Notes: generated by a model not told the origin, from the sequence alone. Numbered from the stretch's first letter, positions 6,661 through 15,218 are shown. The stretch is 22,910 bases of DNA from Gp6-AA40 sp050742535 (GCA_050742535.1 JBOGIQ010000056.1:1-22910); one strand, 5' to 3'. Numbers and translations: made by a program.

Positions 6661-9462
6661 ATGGCGCCCGCTCACACTCAATCATCGGCAACGACGGTTT
6701 TACCCCTGTTTTTGCGCAATAGCTCGGTAAGGGGTGTAACGCCATTGCCACCGGATTTCCAGGGACGGATCTGGCGCTTTGCGGACTGCGAGTTCGACGA
6801 GCTCTCGCGCGAGCTGCGCGTGCGCGGCAGCGCCGTGCCGATCGAGGCCAAGCCGCTCGACATCCTGATTCAACTGCTCGCCCACCCGGGCGAGGTGCTC
6901 ACGAAGGAGGAGCTCCTCACCGCCGTCTGGTCCGACGTCGAGGTGGTGGACGGTTCGCTGGCGACCGCCGTCTCCAAGCTGCGCAAGGCGCTCGGCGACG
7001 ACGACCGTCCGGTGATCGCGACGATCCCGCGCATCGGGTATCGCCTTGCCGTCCCGGTGATCTGCACCACAGTGGGCGCGCCGCCGGTTCCCGCGCTGGA
7101 GTTCTCGCCCGGCGATCCAGTGCCGCGCCGCGAACAGTGGGTGCTCGTCGAACGGCTCGAACGCTCGGGCTCGAGCGACGTGTGGGTCGCCGAGCACAGT
7201 AAGACGCGCGAGCGGCGCGTGTTCAAGTTTGCCGCCGATGCGGTTCACCTCCAGGGCCTGAAGCGCGAGATCACCGTCTCGCGGCTGCTGCGCGACGCGC
7301 TCGGCGAGCGTCCGGATTTCGTGCGAATGCTCGAATGGAATCTCGAAGCGGCGCCGTTCTTCCTCGAAAGCGAATACGCCGGCCCGAACCTCGCGCAGTG
7401 GACGGACGAGCAGCGCGGCCTCGCGAACGTGCCGCGGGCGGTTCGACTGCAGATTCTCGTCGACGTCGCCAGGGCGGTTGCCGCGGCGCACGACCTCGGC
7501 GTCCTGCACAAGGATCTGAAGCCCGGAAATATCCTGATGGCCCCGACGCGCCCCGCTACTGTCAAGGTCGCGGATTTCGGTAGTGCGGCCCTGTCCGATC
7601 CGTCGCGGCTGCAGGCGCTCGGCATCACCAACCTCGGGTTCACGACGTCGTCGGACAAGGACGGGTCGCTGACCGGCACGTTGATGTACATGGCTCCGGA
7701 GGTGCTGGCCGGCCAGTCGCCGAGTGCCTCGGCCGACGTCTACGCGCTCGGCGTGTTGCTCTACCAGATGCTCGTTGGCGACTTCCGCACGCCGCTCGCG
7801 GCGGGATGGGAGGCCGGCATCGACGATCCGATCCTGTGCCGCGACATCGCCGACGCCGCCAGCGGCGATCCCGCGAAGCGATTGCACAGCGCGGCGGCGT
7901 TCGCGGAGCGTCTGTCGACCGTTGACGCACGCCGCACGGAGTACGACGCGCTCGAAGCGGCGCGCCGGCGCGCGGAACAGGCGGAGCGGTCGCTGGCCGT
8001 CTCGCGTGCCCGCCGGCCGTGGATGGCGGCGGCTGTCGTGGCGCTGGCCGTCGGACTCACGGTCAGCCTTGCCTGGTATCAGCGTGCCGCGCGTGAACGC
8101 GACGAGGCACGCCGCCAGACGCAGATTGCCGGCGCCATCAGCCAGTTCCTCGGCGACGACCTGATCGGCCGAAGCAATCCGTTTCAAAGCGGCGCCGCCG
8201 CGGAGTCGATCACCGACGCCGTCAAGCAGGCCTCGCCGTCGATCGATCGAAAGTTCAACGACGAGCCGCTCGTCGCAGCGCGTCTGCATCACACCATCGC
8301 ACGGGCGCTCGACAACCGCACGGAGTACGCCGCGGCGCGCCACGAATACGATCGCGCCGCCGCCCTGTATCGCGTTGCGGAAGGCGAGCCGTCGCCCGGC
8401 GCCGTCGTCGTGCAGCTGCAGCGCGTGACGCTCGAGGCGCGCAGCTACGAGAAGGGTTCGCTCGAGCTCGCGAAGTCGATTCTCGCCGCCCAGGAGCAGA
8501 TCATCGCGAAGCGGCCGGCAGCCGACGCCGAGCGCGATGTCTGGCTGGCGTCCGCACGCGGAATGGTGGCGCTCATCGACAATCGCGCCAAGGCTGCCGC
8601 CGAGGAGTTCGAGCGTGCGCTGGCGCACGTCCGCTCGCTGCCGGCCTTCGACGAGATGAGCCGGCTGACCTTCCAGCAGCGGCTCGCATTCGCCTATATC
8701 CGCCTCGGCGACGGCGCGCGTGCCGAGGCGATGTTCAAGGAGCTCATCGACGGCTTCACGCGGGTTGCCGGCGCCGACAGCCCGAACGTGCTGCGCGTGC
8801 GCCTGAACCTGGCCCAGGCGTACATGATTCAGGCCAAGCACGCCGAGGCCATCGACGAGACGACGGCGATCTACCCCGAATTCCAGAAGCGCCTCGGCCC
8901 CGATCACGAGCTGACGATGCAGGTGCTGACGACGCGGGCGCAGTCCGAGGCGAGCCTCGGGCGGTGGGACGATGCGGTGCGTGATGACCTGGCGATCTAC
9001 GACCTCGCGGTGAAGAAGCAGGGCCCGCAGTCGTTCTTCGCCGTGGCGACGCTGTCCGACGCGTCGCTGGCAATGTGCCGCGCCGGGCGGACCGAGGAAG
9101 GCGTGACGCGCGCCCGTCTGGCGTACACCGTGTCGGCCCAGGCCTTCGGGCCGCGCGCCGGGTTGACCGGCGGCACGGCATCGACGCTTGCGGCCTGTCT
9201 GATCGACAAAGGCGCGCTCGACGAGTCGTCTCGGTTACTGAAAGACATCGATATCCCCGCGGTGGCGCAGCTCGCGGGCGACCCCGACTGGGGCGCCGGC
9301 GTCACGCTGCTCGCAGCGAAGATCGCGTATCGGCGGGGCGATTACGCCGCGGCCCGGAAGCACCTCGAGACGGTGAAGCCGGTCTTCACCCGCGCCAACG
9401 CCGAGAAGTACCAGCGGGCGCAGCTCGAGACACTCGAGCGCGAGCTGTCCGCCGCACCCTGA
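6661..9462 (+). CDS. Winged-helix / Ser-Thr protein kinase / TPR signalling protein
   Basis: This 933-residue protein has an OmpR/PhoB-type winged helix (about 36-132, with RELRVRG, EAKPLDILIQLL, DGSLATAVSKLRKALGDD and the closing PRIGYRLA), a protein kinase domain (about 155-420), a membrane helix (about 454-473) and a TPR-rich part (about 490-933). The kinase has the ATP-anchoring Lys189 (VFKF), Glu203, catalytic loop HKDLKPGN (283-290), DFG (305-307) and APE (345-347). The Gly-rich loop is degraded (RSGSSDVWVA), and HRD is replaced by HKD, making it a non-RD kinase. It could couple DNA binding to phosphorylation at the membrane, with TPRs outside. ATG 6661 is preceded by GGGAA at no spacing; an alternative TTG at 6745 has AAGGGG ten bases before it and would start just before the winged helix. 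Confidence 0.9.
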   Translation: MAPAHTQSSATTVLPLFLRNSSVRGVTPLPPDFQGRIWRFADCEFDELSRELRVRGSAVPIEAKPLDILIQLLAHPGEVLTKEELLTAVWSDVEVVDGSLATAVSKLRKALGDDDRPVIATIPRIGYRLAVPVICTTVGAPPVPALEFSPGDPVPRREQWVLVERLERSGSSDVWVAEHSKTRERRVFKFAADAVHLQGLKREITVSRLLRDALGERPDFVRMLEWNLEAAPFFLESEYAGPNLAQWTDEQRGLANVPRAVRLQILVDVARAVAAAHDLGVLHKDLKPGNILMAPTRPATVKVADFGSAALSDPSRLQALGITNLGFTTSSDKDGSLTGTLMYMAPEVLAGQSPSASADVYALGVLLYQMLVGDFRTPLAAGWEAGIDDPILCRDIADAASGDPAKRLHSAAAFAERLSTVDARRTEYDALEAARRRAEQAERSLAVSRARRPWMAAAVVALAVGLTVSLAWYQRAARERDEARRQTQIAGAISQFLGDDLIGRSNPFQSGAAAESITDAVKQASPSIDRKFNDEPLVAARLHHTIARALDNRTEYAAARHEYDRAAALYRVAEGEPSPGAVVVQLQRVTLEARSYEKGSLELAKSILAAQEQIIAKRPAADAERDVWLASARGMVALIDNRAKAAAEEFERALAHVRSLPAFDEMSRLTFQQRLAFAYIRLGDGARAEAMFKELIDGFTRVAGADSPNVLRVRLNLAQAYMIQAKHAEAIDETTAIYPEFQKRLGPDHELTMQVLTTRAQSEASLGRWDDAVRDDLAIYDLAVKKQGPQSFFAVATLSDASLAMCRAGRTEEGVTRARLAYTVSAQAFGPRAGLTGGTASTLAACLIDKGALDESSRLLKDIDIPAVAQLAGDPDWGAGVTLLAAKIAYRRGDYAAARKHLETVKPVFTRANAEKYQRAQLETLERELSAAP

Positions 9463-9504
9463 TAGTCTCCCTCGCCGCGGTTTTCTCAACGTTGGGCCTG
9501 GTAG

Positions 9505-9526
9505 AGGCCGACGTTTACGTCGGCCT
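9505..9526. repeat. Palindromic repeat element, copy 2 (perfect 10-bp arms)
   Basis: AGGCCGACGT (9505-9514) and ACGTCGGCCT (9517-9526) flank a two-base TT spacer and are followed by TTCAG. The core is the reverse complement of copy 1 at the spacer, and the wider 32-bp unit matches the split copy at 4970-5110 in reverse. It lies 42 bases after the kinase stop, where it could also serve as a terminator. Confidence 0.75.
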
Positions 9527-9739
9527 TTCAGTGTCTCTCCCACCGTCTTGAGATTTCTTGAGAACTCCGTCAGGACATCGTCCGTCGCCGCAATGCAGCC
9601 TCGCATCTGGCGTCGTGTGCGCGGATTCCAAGCCGCGCGTGCGTGCCGGCCGTGCGTGTTCCGGACTCGCACGGCCCTTTTCGGAAACCCCGGACGTGCC
9701 GGCCCGATAGGGCCGCCGCATGCCCTCAGGAGACCAGAA

Positions 9740-11131
9740 ATGCGAAGACTGCCTTTGATGAACACCAGTCGTCTGTTTGCCGTCCTCGTTGTCGGTGCCG
9801 CGCTGTCGGCGCCCGCCGCCGCACAGTCGCCAGCGAAGTACGTGTTGACCGACCTCGGCACGCTCGGCGGCGTCAACTCGTCCGCCAACGACATCAACAA
9901 TCTCGGCCAGGTGACAGGCACATCCGCCACGACCAGCGGCCCGAGCCACGCGTATCGCACCGCTCCCAACAGCGTGATCACGCCCGCCGACGATCTCGGA
10001 ACGCTGGGGGGCTCGACGAGTACGGGTGAACGGATTAACGACTCCGGGCAGGTTGCCGGAAGTTCCTCGAACGGGACCAACACTCACGCCTTCCGATCGA
10101 GCGCCAATAACCTGGTCATCGCGCTGACCGATCTCGGCACATTCGATGGGACGTTCAACAGTTTTGGCAGCGGCATCGACTCGCTTGGCCGCGTCACCGG
10201 CTCGGCGCACGTCGCCGGCACTGCTGCATGCTTCTTCATCTTCTCCAACTCGGCCTTCCGGACTACTGCGGGTGGCACGGTGGCTGGCGGCGACAACCTG
10301 GGGACGCTGGTGCCAAGCAACTGCCGGTCGGCACAGGGGTGGGCGATCAATGACCTGGGAGTTGTCGTCGGCGACAGTGCGACGCAGTTTTCGACCGGCG
10401 TGCCGAACCATGCGTTCCGTGCCTCGCCGGGCTCGGCGATGGTAAACATCCACCCGGCCGGCGCGTACGACAGCAGCATCGCCGTTGACATCAACAGCGC
10501 CGGTCAGATCGTTGGCACCGTCACCGTCGGTGCCGCATTCAGCCCCACGGCGCAGCACTGCTACCGCACGACCCCGGGGCAGAGCATCCAGCTGCCGGCC
10601 GACAGTCTGGGCAGCCTGGGAGGACCAGGCCCATTCTGCAGTGCCCGCGGCATCAACGCCGATGGCGACGTCGTTGGATCTTCGTCCACCGGGTCGCAGA
10701 TACACGCGTTCATCTACACCGACGGAACGATGTCCGACCTGAATAGTCTGATCGGGCCAACGACGGTGGTGCTCACGCAGGCCACCGGCATCAACGATTC
10801 CGGACAGATTTCAGCCCAGGGCTGGACGAACGGATATCTCGGCGGGGTGCTGCACTCGTTCCGGCTCGATCCGTTCGACCTGGCCACCGACAACTTCCTC
10901 GAGCTGCTGTCCGACCCGGACCTGGAGCTCACTTCGGGCCAGTCCAACAGCCTGATCGACAAGTTCACGAATGTCCTCGCGTCGATAGCGCAGGGAGCGA
11001 ACAAGCAGGCCATCAACCAGCTCAACGCGCTCGTCAGCTCCGTCGAGTCGTGGTTGAAGAGCGGCAAAGTCAGCAGCGAAACCGCCAGTACGCTGATCAC
11101 GGCAGCCAACGCGATCAGCGCGGCGCTGTAG
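9740..11131 (+). CDS. Exported HAF-repeat protein
   Basis: This 463-residue protein has a signal peptide (MRRLPLMNTSRLFAVLVVG to about residue 29, ending AAAQS). It then has at least five copies of the extracellular HAF repeat, seen as DLGTLGG...ININ/INDSGQVAG...THAFR. Clear copies lie near residues 37-72, 85-118, 130-185, 195-227 and 238-312. Residues about 375-463 are a separate helical tail (SNSLIDKFTNVLASIAQGA, QAINQLNALVSSVESWLKSG, ETASTLITAANAIS), a type of C-terminal module seen on many secreted proteins of soil bacteria. HAF-repeat proteins are predicted beta-propeller-like surface or secreted proteins of unknown ligand. The start is fixed by AGGAGA (9728-9733), six bases before the ATG; the longer open frame upstream lacks coding character. 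Confidence 0.88.
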   Translation: MRRLPLMNTSRLFAVLVVGAALSAPAAAQSPAKYVLTDLGTLGGVNSSANDINNLGQVTGTSATTSGPSHAYRTAPNSVITPADDLGTLGGSTSTGERINDSGQVAGSSSNGTNTHAFRSSANNLVIALTDLGTFDGTFNSFGSGIDSLGRVTGSAHVAGTAACFFIFSNSAFRTTAGGTVAGGDNLGTLVPSNCRSAQGWAINDLGVVVGDSATQFSTGVPNHAFRASPGSAMVNIHPAGAYDSSIAVDINSAGQIVGTVTVGAAFSPTAQHCYRTTPGQSIQLPADSLGSLGGPGPFCSARGINADGDVVGSSSTGSQIHAFIYTDGTMSDLNSLIGPTTVVLTQATGINDSGQISAQGWTNGYLGGVLHSFRLDPFDLATDNFLELLSDPDLELTSGQSNSLIDKFTNVLASIAQGANKQAINQLNALVSSVESWLKSGKVSSETASTLITAANAISAAL

Positions 11132-11205
11132 GAGGGAGTTCGGCGCCGTACGCTTTATCATCAGCAGGGATGCGGACTGATGTTCGCGTCCCTGCCGGTC
11201 GCGTG

Positions 11206-11832
11206 ATGGCCTCGATACTGCGTCTGTTGATCGCTGGTGTTGTCGCGATAGGAACGGTTGCCTGCGCGACGTTTGACCGGCCTCGTTCCGTCGAGGCCGG
11301 CTTCTGGATCGAACGCCTCACTTACGATCTCATCGGATTGGGCGGTCCGATGACGGTTGGCGAGCTTGCCCTCGTCGAATCGGCCGCACTCGATGAGATC
11401 CGGCGCGCCTTCGCCGGCGTCGCCGTGCGCTTCTCGCCTCGCCGCGACGCGCGTTACGCCGTTACCGTCGTCCAGCACCTGTATGACTTGCGCGTGCGCC
11501 GGACGAGCGAGGTGTTCGGCAACGCCCGCGCGATGCGCGGTTTCGGAGGGCGCGGCTCGGTCAATTTCTACGCCGTGGCCAGCGCTGCCGCCGCGTACGC
11601 TCCGGCGAACGCGACCCGGCAGGACGTGATCGGCGCAATCGGCCGCGGCGTCGGGCGGGTGGCGATTCACGAGTTCACGCACCTGTTTCTGCCGCGCGCG
11701 CCGATTGATGCGAGCGCCGATCCGCTCAGCTACGAATACGGGCACGCGGGCCGCCGCGAGCAGTATTACGGCGAGCTTCGCTGGGGGTTTGCGAAGGCGA
11801 TGCTCCTTCGAGAGCTCGGCCCTGATCCCTGA
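11206..11832 (+). CDS. Lipoprotein with HExxH zinc-metallopeptidase motif
   Basis: The 208-residue product begins with a lipoprotein signal, MASILRLLIAGVVAIGTVAC, with the lipobox Cys at 20. A HEFTH motif at 155-159 (VAIHEFTHLF) is a zinc-binding metallopeptidase signature; possible third ligands are His180 (YEYGH) or Glu190 (YYGELRW), but I cannot decide between them. The upstream part, with ALDEIRRAFAGVAVRFSPRR and RYAVTVVQ, looks like an alpha/beta prodomain or N-terminal lobe. I do not recognise a named family. An earlier in-frame ATG at 11170 adds 12 residues before the signal and is possible. The last codons and the stop (GPDP*) are written in the first units of a CCTGATC heptamer repeat, so repeat slippage would not change the protein. 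Confidence 0.72.
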   Translation: MASILRLLIAGVVAIGTVACATFDRPRSVEAGFWIERLTYDLIGLGGPMTVGELALVESAALDEIRRAFAGVAVRFSPRRDARYAVTVVQHLYDLRVRRTSEVFGNARAMRGFGGRGSVNFYAVASAAAAYAPANATRQDVIGAIGRGVGRVAIHEFTHLFLPRAPIDASADPLSYEYGHAGRREQYYGELRWGFAKAMLLRELGPDP

Positions 11833-11857
11833 TCCCTGATCCCTGATCCCTGATCCC
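11820..11857. repeat. Heptanucleotide tandem repeat (CCTGATC, about 5 units)
   Basis: Five consecutive near-perfect CCTGATC units start inside the 3' end of the HEFTH lipoprotein gene and run past its stop. A short echo of the same sequence (CTGATCCCCGATCCCTG) occurs at 15544-15560, right after the stop of another + strand gene, so these heptamers sit at gene ends. No function is evident; such arrays arise by slippage. Confidence 0.85.
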
Positions 11858-11886
11858 CGTCCCGGGCGAGACGGCGTGGCTCAAGG

Positions 11887-11916
11887 TTGTGCGCGGCGAT
11901 GCTCGCGCCATATACT
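11887..11916 (+). promoter_or_regulatory. Probable sigma-70-type promoter of the 11963 gene pair
   Basis: TTGTGC (11887-11892) and TATACT (11911-11916) are separated by 18 bases, a fair match to a housekeeping -35/-10 pair. A start of transcription near 11923 would give a leader of about 40 bases before the ATG at 11963. Confidence 0.45.
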
Positions 11917-11962
11917 CCGACGCCTCGAACAACCCACCCTTGCAGACGCGACGGAGATCGTT

Positions 11963-12577
11963 ATGAAGGTAGTCCCGATCGCAGTGCTCGCCGTGCTCGT
12001 CGTGCCTGTACACGCACAGGGGCCGAATGACTTCGACGCCTCGCGTGTACGACAGCTGTTGGCGTCTATTCAGAAGCAGCTTCCTGAAGCGGCCCGGGAC
12101 GTCGGGTGGTTGACGGACACCGTTCCGCAAAAAGGCACGATACCCGCTGAAGTCGGGCAGCAGCTCGAAGCCTTCGAGCAGGCGCTGCGCAGTGGTGCGA
12201 GTAAAGAGTTGCGAAGCTTGATTCGTGAGGAGCTCGAAATCAAGGCGGACTATTGTCGCCGCCATCCTGCGGGCATGGCGGCAATGATCCCGCTGACCAT
12301 CCGTACGTGGATGAACAAAGAGAAATCGAGTGACGAAGTATCGCGGTGGAACGTCATGTATCTGAGCGCTCCGCTCGCCGTCCTTCGGACGAAAGGGGAA
12401 CCGTTCCCCAATTTCAGCTCGCCCACCACCAGGCGCCTCGCTCCCGGAAAGTACGTCGTGTGGGCCGAAGACCCGAACGATGCTCGCCGACAGGGTCCGA
12501 GGAAGACCATCACATTGGGAGCTCCCGAGGTAAAACTCGACGAGGCCGTCAACGCGGACGTGCTTGTGGCGAACTGA
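11963..12577 (+). CDS. Exported protein of unknown function
   Basis: This 204-residue protein has a signal peptide (MKVVPIAVLAVLVVPVHAQ, cleavage near residue 19). The mature part starts helical (FDASRVRQLLASIQKQLPEA, then LEAFEQALRSGASKELRSLI) and ends in what looks like a beta-sandwich: RWNVMYLSAPLAVLRTKGE, then LAPGKYVVWAEDPNDARRQG and KTITLGAPEVKLD. The phrase LAPGKYVVWAEDP resembles the tail of carboxypeptidase-regulatory or PEGA-like domains, but I cannot assign a family. GGAGAT lies six bases before the ATG. Its stop overlaps the ATG of the next gene by one base (TGATG), so the two are almost certainly co-translated, and a joint role with the membrane protein is likely. Confidence 0.75.
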   Translation: MKVVPIAVLAVLVVPVHAQGPNDFDASRVRQLLASIQKQLPEAARDVGWLTDTVPQKGTIPAEVGQQLEAFEQALRSGASKELRSLIREELEIKADYCRRHPAGMAAMIPLTIRTWMNKEKSSDEVSRWNVMYLSAPLAVLRTKGEPFPNFSSPTTRRLAPGKYVVWAEDPNDARRQGPRKTITLGAPEVKLDEAVNADVLVAN

Positions 12578-13161
12578 TGCCCTTGCAACTGAAACAAATC
12601 ATCGGCCGATGGGAGGCGATCACCGCGGTTGGCGCTGCCGTTGTCGCGACCGCGACGGGAATCTTCCGGGCACCGCCCGTTGGTGATGCACCGGGCTTGC
12701 TCGCGTTGGGCGGTCTGCTCGCCGCCGTGGTATCGGGTCTGGTGTACGTGGCAATGATCAAGTACGCGATGCGACGCCATCTCCTTGGGTGGATCGTTGC
12801 TGCCGTCGTCGGGCTCGCCGGTTCATTGACCGCCTACCATCAGTATTCAGTCCTGTGGGATTCCTACGTGGCGGAGTACCAGGGCGAGCAAAAAATCGTC
12901 GGCGATGAGCTCACGCCGGACGGTGTGGCCTATTCGAAGCAGGAACAGATCAGCGATCCCACACAGCTGCTGTTCGCCGCCGGAGGAGTGGCCGAGCAAA
13001 TCTGGACGTCCGCGAGCATCGCACGCGTTCGCGCAATCATGCGGCTTACTTACTATCTGTCCTTTCCGCTTGTCGCCATCAGCATCCTGGCAACGGTTCA
13101 GGCCGTGTACTGCGCAACGAGACGAGAATCACGGTCGAAGGTCGTTTCCAGCGTCGCCTGA
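12577..13161 (+). CDS. Four-helix membrane protein of unknown function
   Basis: This 194-residue product has four probable membrane helices: about 15-31 (ITAVGAAVVATATGIF), 39-60 (LLALGGLLAAVVSGLVYVAM), 69-88 (LLGWIVAAVVGLAGSLTAY) and 160-182 (LTYYLSFPLVAISILATVQA). Between helices three and four is a soluble loop of about 70 residues (residues 88-158) containing YVAEYQGEQKIVGDELTPDG and LLFAAGGVAEQIWTSASIAR. With helices three and four bordering it, this loop is the likely functional part. The start codon overlaps the stop of the exported protein gene, making a tight two-gene operon. I recognise no named family; the layout (exported partner followed by a membrane protein) recurs at 17242-18842. 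Confidence 0.7.
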   Translation: MPLQLKQIIGRWEAITAVGAAVVATATGIFRAPPVGDAPGLLALGGLLAAVVSGLVYVAMIKYAMRRHLLGWIVAAVVGLAGSLTAYHQYSVLWDSYVAEYQGEQKIVGDELTPDGVAYSKQEQISDPTQLLFAAGGVAEQIWTSASIARVRAIMRLTYYLSFPLVAISILATVQAVYCATRRESRSKVVSSVA

Positions 13162-13281
13162 TGTGTGCGCGCGCTTCCTCTTCGCGCTCGCTGATTATTG
13201 CGCACGTCTCGTCTGGTGGTTGCGAATCGCCCGTGCCCACCCAGGCGACCCAGGCTAGCCAGCGGAGATATATTCGCCGCT

Positions 13282-14658
13282 ATGGAAGCCGCCGATCATC
13301 CTACGCCCCGTCTTCCTCCTGGCCCCCGTGGGATGCCGCTCCTCGGCATGCTGCCGGCGCTGCGGCGGGATCCGCTGCGCGCATTCATGGACGCGGCCGT
13401 GCGGTTCGGCGACGTCGCCTTTTTCAAAATCGGATCGCGCCGCGGGTATCTGATCACGAACCCGTCGGAGATCCGACATGTGCTCCAGGACAACGCCCGT
13501 AACTATCAGAAGAGTCCGCTCTACCAGAAATTGCGGACGTCTCTTGGCGACGGGCTTCTGACCAGCGAGGGCGCATTCTGGTTGCGCCAGAGGCGCATCG
13601 CACAGCCTGCGTTTCATCGCTCGCGCATTGAAGTGTTGGCCGGCGTTATGGCGGACGCTGCGGCCGAAACGGCCGCGCACTGGGAGACGCTTGCCGCTCA
13701 GCGCTCCCCCGAGCGTCATCCGGTCGAGATCGGCAACGAGATGATGCGCCTCACCAGGACCGTCGTCCTGCGGGCGCTGCTCGGCGGCGACCTTGGCCCG
13801 TACGCCGCTACGATCGACGCCGCGTGGGCGACGATCAATCAGCAGATTGCCGACAGTTTCTGGTCGTTCGGGATTGCTGACAGGTTTCCGACGCCGAAGA
13901 AGCGGCGTTTTCACGCCGCGCGCGCGGTGCTGCACGGCGCCGTCGATCATCTCATCCGGGAACGGCGGCGGACGTCGCCCGGCAGCGCGGACCTGCTGTC
14001 GATGCTGATCGAGGCTCGCGACGAGGAAACCGGCGAGTCGATGACCGATCTGCAGATCCGCGTCGAAGTGACGACGTTCCTCCTCGCCGGGCAGGAAACG
14101 ACAGCGCTGGCGCTGACGTGGCTCTGGTATCTGCTGTCGCAGCACGAACAGGCGCGGCGACGATTGGCGGAGGAGCTCGATCGCGTGCTGCGCGGGCGGA
14201 GGCCCGTGTTCGCGGACCTGGCGAATCTCCCCTACACGCGCATGGTGATCGACGAGACGATGCGCCTGTATCCGCCGGCGTGGGGATTCTCGCGCCGGGC
14301 GCTGGCTGACGATCGCCTGGGTGGCTATGAACTGCCGCGCGGTTGGCTCGCGTTCATGATTCCTTACGTTCTGCACCGGCTGCCTGCGTACTGGGAAGAC
14401 GCGGAACGGTTCGAGCCCGAACGGTTCTCGCCTGAGCGCAGTGCCGACCGCTCGAAGTTCGTATACATCCCGTTCGGCGCGGGACCGCGGCAATGCATCG
14501 GCAATCACTTTGCGATGATCGAGATGCTCCTGGTCGTCGCGACACTGGCGCAGCGGTTCACGCTGCGCCTCGTGCCCGGCCACCGCGTTGAACCGTACGC
14601 CTTGATCACGCTTCGGCCGCGGTACGGCATGCAGATGTATATCGAACGTCGCCCGTGA
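13282..14658 (+). CDS. Cytochrome P450
   Basis: This 458-residue P450 opens with a Pro-rich hinge (PPGPRGMPLLG, residues 12-22) and has no membrane anchor, as usual for bacterial forms. The C-helix WLRQRR lies at 100-105, the I-helix oxygen-activating motif AGQETT at 269-274, the K-helix ExxR at 325-328 (ETMR), the PERF motif at 379-382 and the haem loop FGAGPRQCIG at 398-407 with Cys405 as the haem ligand. All signature residues are present, so an active monooxygenase is expected; it would need separate ferredoxin or reductase partners, and none is encoded nearby. The substrate is unknown; the overall look is of the CYP110/CYP120/CYP102-like group that often takes fatty or terpenoid substrates. 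TATATT (13269-13274) seven bases before the ATG and no Shine-Dalgarno site suggest a leaderless message. Confidence 0.95.
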   Translation: MEAADHPTPRLPPGPRGMPLLGMLPALRRDPLRAFMDAAVRFGDVAFFKIGSRRGYLITNPSEIRHVLQDNARNYQKSPLYQKLRTSLGDGLLTSEGAFWLRQRRIAQPAFHRSRIEVLAGVMADAAAETAAHWETLAAQRSPERHPVEIGNEMMRLTRTVVLRALLGGDLGPYAATIDAAWATINQQIADSFWSFGIADRFPTPKKRRFHAARAVLHGAVDHLIRERRRTSPGSADLLSMLIEARDEETGESMTDLQIRVEVTTFLLAGQETTALALTWLWYLLSQHEQARRRLAEELDRVLRGRRPVFADLANLPYTRMVIDETMRLYPPAWGFSRRALADDRLGGYELPRGWLAFMIPYVLHRLPAYWEDAERFEPERFSPERSADRSKFVYIPFGAGPRQCIGNHFAMIEMLLVVATLAQRFTLRLVPGHRVEPYALITLRPRYGMQMYIERRP

Positions 14659-14670
14659 TCGTCGTGAGCG

Positions 14671-14998
14671 TCAGATGTTGGTGTGTCTTTCGAGATCAGA
14701 GATTCGCTTGTCGTGGTCCCCGGCCACTAGCTGCACGAACGCATCGATGCGCGCAAGCGGCTCGAGCGCTTTGGTAATGTCGTCGAGCTTGCGCCCGTGG
14801 TCGTCTAATGTCTTTCCGTGCTGAACCTGAACTTCCGCGATGCGTTTGATATCACTCTCGCTCTTCTCTCCGAGGATGCGCAGCTTGTGAACCTCGCCGC
14901 GCAGTCCGCCAACCTCCTCGCGTAACTCGGTCAGCCCCTTTCTCTACCGACGTCAGCCTTCGCTCCACGCTGTCGAGACGTTCGACTACCTCCGCCAT
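14671..14998 (-). pseudogene. Small coiled-coil protein gene with a one-base frameshift
   Basis: A reverse-strand ATG at 14998 follows a strong ribosome site, GGAGGA, by six bases. Reading starts MAEVVERLDSVERRLTSVEK, then hits a run of four G (CCCC at 14935-14938 on the + strand). With three G the frame continues as GLTELREEVGGLRGEVHKL and ends in DKRISDLERHTNI at a TGA at 14671-14673, giving 108 residues with heptad spacing of Leu/Val/Ile, a clear coiled coil with a His/Asp-rich middle. With four G, as written, translation would stop after about 48 codons. The change in a homopolymer suggests sequencing error, recent mutation or possibly programmed slippage. Role unknown. Confidence 0.6.
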
Positions 14999-15059
14999 CC
15001 GCAGTCCTCCGACTCCGCATCGTGCGAGCAGCGTACCGCGCGGCTTTCCTCGGTGATCG

Positions 15060-15218
15060 TCATGCGGACCGCTTGGGGCGTGCAGTTTCTGCGCGATTCC
15101 GGGCTTCCAGTTGTTGCAGTGTCTTCACCTTCAGCTTCAGGGAAAGCTCCGTCTTGTGTTCGCGCCAGGTGTCCCTCCCTGATCGCGCGACGACGATGCC
15201 ATCGTCGATTCGGATCAG
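15060..15218 (-). pseudogene. Possible fragment of a small charged protein
   Basis: On the reverse strand, an open stretch without an ATG reads RIDDGIVVARSGRDTWREHK and TELSLKLKVKTLQQLEARNR, then ends in ETARPKRSA at TGA 15060-15062. The alternating charged and Leu residues look like real helical protein, and it lies just upstream of the frameshifted coiled-coil gene on the same strand. A stop precedes it in frame, and an ATG in the next frame (at about 15200) suggests another one-base shift. It may equally be a chance open frame. Confidence 0.25.

Noticed and set aside
6700..8907. Long reverse-strand frame of about 735 codons opposite the kinase gene
   Set aside because: It is the antisense shadow of a strongly coding gene; its text is Arg/His/Leu-rich without domains.
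13255..14583. Long reverse-strand frame opposite the P450 gene
   Set aside because: The + strand P450 has all signature motifs; the reverse frame is a composition-driven shadow.
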